Below are positions 57,801-64,000 of a stretch of DNA of 64,000 nucleotides, in pieces. Position numbers and translations under genes: made by a program. The stretch comes from Leucaena leucocephala (taxonomy: Eukaryota > Streptophyta > Magnoliopsida > Fabales > Fabaceae). The stretch lies in NCBI GenBank assembly GCA_037074615.1, contig CM073562.1, forward strand, positions 11,083,001 through 11,147,000. The letters are read 5' to 3'. The notes below the pieces were generated by a model. The model had not been told where the DNA came from and made no database searches. It saw nothing but the letters and a program-made list of their open reading frames with translations. Within the stretch, counting starts at the first letter, position 1, and the number at the start of each line of letters is the position of its first letter.

Positions 57801-59365
57801 TACATAGAATACGGCTACTCAAATAATCAAACTTAAGCATGCTAATCATTTAAAGAGTTTTAATAGTTTACCACTTACAAGATGAAGCATAGCAATAATT
57901 TTCATGTCTCGTAATTAGGTCTTCAAATCATAGATCATAGATATGAAAGGCATTGATCATAGATCAATGAATTGGAGCATTTATCAAAAATTGCCACCAT
58001 CTAGGTTACAGATGTAGAAAACATAGTGCTCCTACCAAAATGTCAGGTGTTCCAAAGTTCTTCTCATAAACCCCTAATTTGTACAACAGCTAATTTTGGC
58101 AAGTAGTATATTGCAAAATGTCATATCATTCTTGTTGGAACGTTCTTCAGGCTAAATGAAATAAGACCAACAAATCAAGGTTGCTAAGCAATGGCGCCCC
58201 CACCACACACACACACCCGGCCCCCATTTTCTTCTTTATTAGACAGAAAGGCGAGACAATTTACTCTCCATTCTCCTTGATGTCTAATTATTCAGTAGCA
58301 TTATATAAGATGTGGTTCTCTCTCACAGGTACACAAGCACAAAAACAAACGAACTAGCATGCATGCATTCATGCAGGAAAAATCTATCATCTATCATTTA
58401 GTCTTAATGGTGGTGGTCAAAAGTGGCAATCATGTTCTGGGCTGTCATGCTCCAAAGTGATAAAACCCAAATCAAAGGATGAAATGAAAGCATGCTTTGT
58501 CCTGGCTTGAGAATACTCACAATAGAATAAACAGGAATTTTATGCCTTTCCAAAAAGGAAAAGAAGGATTTACATTAGAAAATAAGGAAAATCGTTGGGG
58601 AAAAAAGAGCAAAAAGGCTCATGCACATGTTTTGTCCTGTCTTGAATAAACTACCCTTAGTCACCACATAATGAGACTTATTTTAGGTTCAAATATAGTC
58701 AATGGAAATCAAACTTGTCCCAAGACACATACATTGATGGTCACTTACTTTGTTTCTAGGGGAATAAAGGGTGGCAAGTCAACGAATTTGCCAAATATAA
58801 TAACTTGTATAGGAACTGGATGTGTCACTTGACAGTGTACAATGCAAATGTACCATCAAAGAATCAGAAAAATGCACCATGAGACCAAATTTGACTTTGT
58901 TAATCACCATATCTGTTATGTAATTACAATTATAAATAAGAAACCATTTAAATAGATTTAAAATAGGATTTAAATGATATTATTAGGATTTGGACAGGAT
59001 TTAATTATATTAGTAGGATTTGGATAGATTAGGATATCTATTAAGATTTATGTCTATTAGGACTTATGCATATAAATAAGGGCAACATAACATTTCTGAT
59101 GGGTGATTTAATAACACTGATATTAAATTATTCTTTGCTCTCTATCTCTGTTTCCTTTCTCCCTCTCTCTCAACTAAATTAAATAACAATGTCACATTTT
59201 TTGAGCCTTTTGGTTCTAAGAAATAATCATACCAAATATGGCTTTCCTTCCAAGGTCCGTTTTATCATGAATACACCATATGGGACATCCATCGCATCAT
59301 ATACAAGAGCATACTGAAGCATTCGGCTCACAAGTGCCCGTTTCCTGTCTTCCATCTTAATAAAC
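54875..59365 (-). CDS. Sfp-type 4'-phosphopantetheinyl transferase, N-terminal exon missing
   Basis: Exons (minus strand, 5' to 3') are 59365-59233, 57508-57264, 56850-56679 and 55063-54875 (stop). Each intron is GT-AG and phases join exactly, giving about 245 residues. The protein resembles plant homologues of human AASDHPPT, which transfer 4'-phosphopantetheine from coenzyme A to a conserved Ser of carrier proteins. Motifs in order are FIKMEDRKRALVSRMLQYA (CoA/phosphate-binding Arg region), RTLEGKPYL, FNFNVSHHGDYVGIA, VGLDIVS (Mg-binding Asp), RYWSLKEAYVKAIG (the W-x-x-KEA-x-x-K signature with the catalytic Glu and Lys), EWRFWLLELGKRH and the C-terminal SIARGPPRSA. About 40-50 N-terminal residues are expected before 59365. 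No such exon exists between 59366 and the copia LTR at 59884, so the first exon probably lies beyond the copia element, or is lost. A solo LTR sits in the first visible intron. The visible reading frame is undamaged, so the gene may be functional. Confidence 0.9.
58914..59188 (+). mobile_element. Solo LTR (275 bp) in an intron of the phosphopantetheinyl transferase gene
   Basis: It starts TGTTATGTAATTAC and ends AAATTAAATAACA, so the termini carry a perfect TGTTAT/ATAACA inverted repeat. The flanks ATATC (58909-58913) and ATGTC (59189-59193) match at four of five bases. A TATA motif (GCATATAAATAAGGGC, about 59067-59082) and a downstream TC-rich tract fit a compact copia LTR. Its right edge is 44 bp from the splice donor at 59232. 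It is not the same family as the LTR at 59884. Confidence 0.8.
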
Positions 59366-59389
59366 CTATCAATCCACAAGTACAGGACC

Positions 59390-59690
59390 GTCATGAGACC
59401 TAAAAAGGCCATTTACATATATACTGAACAAAATGAATATTGCCACTTGACTCCAAATGCTGGAGTTTATTACCATATTCCATGATAAAATTTTAAATCA
59501 CTATAGTTGATACAAACATAAAATTTATATAAAATGCTGATGTGAAAGAAAAATGAAAATCTCCACAAGTAAATCTAATGGTCAAAGGATCCTACAAAAT
59601 CCATTTGCACATATTCTGAACAAACTAAAATAATCCACTTGACTTCAAGCCTGAAGCTTGCTAACATATTCAAATGTAGAATTTGTAATT
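59390..59690. repeat. Diverged direct duplication, offset ~190 bp, upstream of the visible first exon
   Basis: The block from GTCATGAGACC through CCATTTACATATATACTGAAC and CCACTTGACTCCAA to ACCATATTC (59390-59485) recurs as GTCAAAGGATCC, CCATTTGCACATATTCTGAAC, CCACTTGACTTCAA and AACATATTC (59580-59675), about 75-80% identical by eye. It lies in the presumed intron. It does not duplicate coding residues. Confidence 0.7.
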
Positions 59691-59883
59691 GAGCAGTTGA
59701 GAAACATACAAATCTTAAAGAGAAAAATTAAAACAAGAGAAAAATTCCTTCATGTGGTGATTATGAAAATCTAAGCTATTGCAAGAACATATTTGTCCAT
59801 ATTCTGATTCATCTGCAACTCATTTTTTCAAATAATACTGAATGCACACTGATTTGGATATAAGTGACCAAATAGAAAAGTAA

Positions 59884-60169
59884 TGTTATATGTCAGGGCT
59901 AGAAACTAGGAAGCTCCAGAATACTTGGGGAGATTGCCACCAACTGGACTTTTCAAGGAGGCAGGCAATAAAGTCAACTTAATACTACATCTTGGCCCAT
60001 TACCTTTGTAGAGATATTATAAGATATGTAAATATCCTATAATTAGTATATAGGATAAAATATGATATTATTTTATTAGTATCTAGAATTATTTAAGATT
60101 CTCTATTATGTATATATATATCCCTTCTGAATATTAATAAAGTACAAGTATTATTCATACGAAATAACA
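59884..60169 (+). repeat. 5' LTR of the copia element
   Basis: The termini are TGTTAT and ATAACA, a perfect 6-bp inverted repeat. A TATA-like run (TATGTATATATATAT, about 60106-60120) and an AATAAA (60136-60141) give the U3/R features expected of an LTR promoter and poly(A) site. Confidence 0.88.
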
Positions 60170-60181
60170 TGGTATCAGAGC
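60170..60181 (+). other. Primer-binding site (initiator tRNA-Met)
   Basis: TGGTATCAGAGC follows the LTR end immediately. It is the standard plant copia sequence complementary to the 3' end of initiator methionine tRNA, which primes minus-strand DNA synthesis. Confidence 0.95.
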
Positions 60182-60890
60182 AAGTTTACAATCGGTAGCT
60201 CCCTTGAAGCTTCGTCAGCATTCGATCAACGCGTAATTCTCACACGCAACCACAAGTTTCTGATGTTAGTTTCATGCTCCGACCCGTGGCAACGCGTGTA
60301 ATGCCCTTCTTCGATGGCATTCTTCTTCTCCAGCATTGACTCACTAAATCCAACCTACCCCTAGTAGTTTCGCACTCTAATTCGACGTTTCCAGATTGGA
60401 TCATTTCTGTTTTGTTCGATTAACAATCCCCCTGTCCCCGTGAGACAGTTTTGGCACATTGGTTAATATTTGCTTGCTAATTGGTCCTATAGTGGCCTTT
60501 GGTTTCTGTATTTACTTTGATTAGGTGCTTCCAATACTAACTGGCTATCTATCATATCACATAATGTCTTTTGTAATGCCTTCGTATTTGGTATTTTCTG
60601 TGACAAAGCCTTTAGTGTGGCTATTGCTTTCTCTAGTATATTGTTCTTGGTTTGGATGCTTGTTGATTATTTGTCCCTAGTGTGACATCTGGTTAAATTT
60701 GTTTGATCTGGGTATTGCGATTGGTTTGCTTAATCTTCTCTTAAATGGTATTTTATGGACAATAACTGTGATGACACATTCATAATATATACCTCATAGT
60801 ATGCCCAGTTTCTTAAATACGACAAGTTGCAAAAGCACGCGACTTTGAATGTTAGTGGTCTTTTGCAAAAAGTAATAATGGGACATGTTT
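60182..60890 (+). other. Copia leader without a recognisable gag
   Basis: Where Gag (usually over 300 residues with a zinc knuckle) is expected there is only ~700 bp of sequence full of stops, with no CX2CX4HX4C motif. Gag has been deleted or replaced. The element could only move, if ever, with proteins supplied by another copy. Confidence 0.6.
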
Positions 60891-60892
60891 GG

Positions 60893-63800
60893 TCTCTTCT
60901 ACTTCTAAATGGATCATAAATTTAGGTGCTACTGACCATATGACAAGTAACAGTCATCTCTTCTTTACTTATGACTCATGCCAATCCATCAAGTAATACC
61001 ATTGTTAATGGTTCCTATTCCCGTATCATTGGTTCTGGCATAGTAAGTCTTACGCCTTCCATTCAGTTACCTTTAAGTGCTGCATTTACCTGACCTTACA
61101 TTTAATCTTCTTTCTCCGAGCAAGCTTATCAATAATCTCAATTGTTGTATTTCATTTTATCCTCATCACTGCTTGATTCAAGATCTCTTGACAAAGAAGA
61201 TTATTGATAGAGGTTACGAATCTAGTGGTCATTACTTCTTTGATGATCAGGGGTCTCATACGGTGGCTTGTGCTGGTGATGTCACTCCTTTCAAAGCACA
61301 TTGTCGTTTGGGTCATGTATCTTTATCGTCTTTAAAAAAGGTTTATCATCAATTTCAGCATTTGTCATCATTAGATTATAAGTCATATCAATTTGCTAAA
61401 CATCATCGTCTTCCTTTAGTATCTCAAGTCAATAAACGGACTTCGTCCCCTTTTGAGTTAGTGCATTCCGATGTTTGGGGTCCATGTCCAGTTGAGTCCA
61501 AAGCTGGTTTCAAATACTTCATTACATTTGCTGATGATTATTCCCTCATTATTTTGTTATATTTAATAAAAAGTCGTTCTGAATTGTTCTCTCACTTTTG
61601 TGCCTTTAGTGCCGAAATTAAAAATCAATTACATACTCCTATCCATACCCTACGCAGTGATAATGCTAAAGAATATTTTTCTGAATCATTTTGCTCTTTC
61701 ATGCTTCAAAACAGAATTCTACATCAATCTTGTGTGGATACACCAGCTCAAAATGGTGTTGCCGAAAGAAAAAATCACTACTTATTAGAAGTAGCCCGTG
61801 CACTTTTATTTTACATGTAGATTCCAAAACCCTTTTGGCAGATGGGTTTCCACTGCCTTGTTTTCTCATTAATCGCATGCCCTCCTCTATTCTTGATGGT
61901 CACATTGCCTACACCATTCTCTTTCCTTCCAAGTCTTTGTTTCCCATTGATCCTAAGATTTTTTGTTGTGTGTTTAGTTAAAGATATGATTCCTAATGTC
62001 TCTAAATTAGATCCTAAGTCCCAAGTGTGTATTTCTTGGTTACTCTCGCTTAAGAAGAGTTATCGTTATTTCTCTCATACTCTTAATCGTTATATAGTTT
62101 CTACAAATGTTACTTTTCAGGAATGTATTGCATATTTTTCCTCTAACACTTCAGCTCCTCCTTATCCACCTGTGGAGGAAGACACTCTTCTGGTCTATTC
62201 TATATTCCCTTACCATCACCGGCCCCAGCTCCCGCACCGGAACCTGATCTACCATCTTTGTCTCAAGTTTATACCAGACGTTTGAAGAAAATTAATCCTA
62301 CTATTGCTCCAGATTCAGCTCCGCCATTGTCTACTTCGTCATCAAATCCTGCAACAAGTATCACTCACCCTGAGCCTAACCCAGACCCAATTCTTGACTC
62401 TGAGACACCTATTCCAGATCCTGATCTCTTCCTTAATTTGCCCATTGCTCTCCGCAAAGGTAAACTTACTTGTGCCTATCATATTATGCCTTTGTTGCCT
62501 CTTTAGACACTATTTTAGTACCTCAATCCCTTCTTGACGCTTTGTCCCACCCGGCTTGGCATTCTACTATAGAAGAGGAAATGGCGGCCCTTGATCGTGC
62601 TGGCACATGAACCTTAGTGGATTTACCGGCAGAAAAGAAAGTCATTGGGTGTAAATGGGTGTTGACCCCTAAAACTAAGGTTGATGGCACACTTAAACGC
62701 CTTAACGCACGTCTTGTTGTTAAAAGCTATGCTCAGAGAAGTATGGTGTTGACTACTCTGAGACTTTCTCCCCCGTGGTCAAGCTCTCCTCTGTCCGTCT
62801 CTTCATTTCTCTGGCCGCTCCTTATGGTTGAGATCTCTCTCAACTGGATATCAAAAATGCCTTCTTAAAAGGTGATATTCTTGAAGAAGTATACATGGAG
62901 CATTCACTAGGTTTTGTTGCTCAGGGGAGTATGGTAAAGTGTGTTGCCTTAAAAGATCTCTATATGGGTTGAAGCAAAGTCCTCGAGCATGGTTTGACAG
63001 ATTTAATACTGTTGTGAAGGACTTTGACCTGTGCCAGAGTAAGTGTGATCATTTTATGTTCTATCAGAGAACAAGTGTTGGTATGATTCTATTAGTTGTG
63101 TATGTCAATAATATTGTGATTACAAGAAGTGATACCTCAGGAATCTTATCACTCAAGTCATTCCTTAACTCCCAATTTCAGATGAAGGATATGGGTTCAT
63201 TAAAGTACTTCCTGGGGATTATAGTCATGAGGAGCAAGAAGGGCATCTTACTAACTCAGAGAAAATATGTTCTTAATCTGCTAAAGGAAACTAGAAAACT
63301 AAAAGCTTCCCCAACTAGCTTCCCTATGATTTATAATCCTTTGCTTGATGCTGATGGTAGTATACCGTATGAAAATCCTATTGAAACCCCTAAGAGCAAG
63401 CCGTTTGAGAACCCAGAGAGGTACAGGAGATTGATTGGCAAATTGAATTATCTTACAGTGACCCGGCCTGATATCACTTATCCATTGAGTGTCCTTAGCT
63501 AATTTATGGTCTCGCCAACTATCTAACAGTAGGAAGCCTTAGAACATGTGTTACATTAATTGAAAGGATCTCCAGGTCGTGGGATATTATACAAGAATCA
63601 TGGTCACATAGATATTTAGTGTTTTTGTAATCCCGATCATAATGGATCAAAAGCCATAAGACGGTCTACTACAGGATACTGTGTTTTTGTAGGAGAAAAT
63701 TTGGTATCTTGGAGAAGCAAGAAACAAAATTTGGTGTTAAGATTGAGTGCAGAAGCAGAATACAGAGTTATGGTACAATCAGTATGTGAGATAGTTTAGA

Positions 63801-64000
63801 TATATCAGTTACTAAAGAAGGTTGGCAATAAAATCTCGTCATCAGGAAAACTATGGTGTGATAATAAAGCGACCATACACACTTCTAATTCGGTATTCTA
63901 TGAACACACGAAACATATTGAAATTGACTGTTATTTTGTTCGAAACAAGCTCAAGGAAAATTTCATCTCTATAGAACATGTCAGATCCAATGATCAAATA
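60893..64000 (+). pseudogene. Degraded copia pol (protease, integrase, reverse transcriptase, RNase H)
   Basis: The domains appear in copia order with frameshifts and stops. The protease remnant (60907-60950) reads NLGATDHMT, so the active-site Asp is Asn and the following Ser is Leu. The pre-integrase zinc finger has HCRLGH, but its two Cys are both Tyr (61377-61388). Integrase keeps HSDVWGP, LRSDNAKEYF and NGVAERKN (D, D and E), then a stop at 61818-61820 and a frame change. Reverse transcriptase spans about 62600-63500 with KWV, SLYGLKQSPRAW, and YVNN at 63101-63112 in place of the catalytic YVDD. RNase H (63550-64000) has STTGYCVF, SAEAEYRVM, CDNKATIH and KHIEID. Stops interrupt it, for example at 63501 and about 63797. 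The copy is inactive. Confidence 0.93.

Larger units (their letters stand above)
59884..64000 (+). mobile_element. Ty1/copia retrotransposon, 3' part outside the window
   Basis: A 286-bp 5' LTR (59884-60169) is followed directly by a tRNA-Met-type primer-binding site. A gag-less leader (to about 60890) comes next, then a degraded pol in the copia order protease, integrase, reverse transcriptase, RNase H, running off the right edge. A 5-bp target duplication cannot be checked because the 3' LTR is outside; the left flank is AGTAA (59879-59883). It lies antisense to the phosphopantetheinyl transferase gene, apparently in its first intron. Confidence 0.93.

Overview
This window looks like nuclear DNA from a eudicot plant. 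The evidence is spliced genes with GT-AG introns, AT-rich intergenic sequence, and a dense load of plant-type transposable elements (CACTA, Mutator-like, Stowaway/Tourist-like MITEs, Ty1/copia, Athila-like Ty3/gypsy, RTE LINE). I cannot name the species. There are no bacterial features, operons or CRISPR arrays.

Only two host genes are convincing, both on the minus strand. At 6433-9930 lies a complete five-exon gene for a 583-residue cationic amino acid transporter of the plant CAT6/CAT7 type. At 54875-59365 lie four consecutive exons of a plant Sfp-type 4'-phosphopantetheinyl transferase. Its N-terminal exon is not in the 518 bp before a large Ty1/copia element that starts at 59884 and runs off the window, so the copia element probably sits in the first intron.

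Layout: 1-1250 decayed LTR-retrotransposon remnant; 1529-1759 Stowaway MITE; 1760-6400 AT-rich spacer; 6433-9930 CAT gene with a Tourist-like MITE in intron 4; 10-14.3 kb spacer and retroelement debris; 14.36-27.3 kb a decayed CACTA transposon (CACTA-1) carrying a TNP2-type transposase and a second ORF with a Ulp1-like protease end. CACTA-1 is split by a solo LTR (family A, 20344-25457), which is itself split by another solo LTR (family B, 22530-24288). 27.4-31.6 kb is the internal part of a minus-strand Athila-like gypsy element with a gag remnant. 31.6-33.6 kb is rearranged family-A LTR sequence forming a ~400-bp-arm inverted repeat. 34.7-41.3 kb is a second CACTA remnant (CACTA-2) holding another family-A solo LTR with a perfect 5-bp duplication. 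41298-~45.1 kb is a third CACTA element (CACTA-3), followed by a family-B solo LTR with a perfect duplication. 47-48.7 kb is a further LTR remnant, and 48.9-49.06 kb a SINE-like fragment. 49076-54321 is a 5.2-kb Mutator-like element with long terminal inverted repeats, holding an RTE LINE fragment. Then come the phosphopantetheinyl transferase gene, with a 275-bp solo LTR 44 bp from a splice donor, and the copia element.

The main interest is the order of nested insertions, readable from target-site duplications, and how insertions crowd the phosphopantetheinyl transferase gene. Many transposon lesions are C-to-T or G-to-A changes, as expected from decay of methylated cytosine. I did not find a convincing undescribed functional system.
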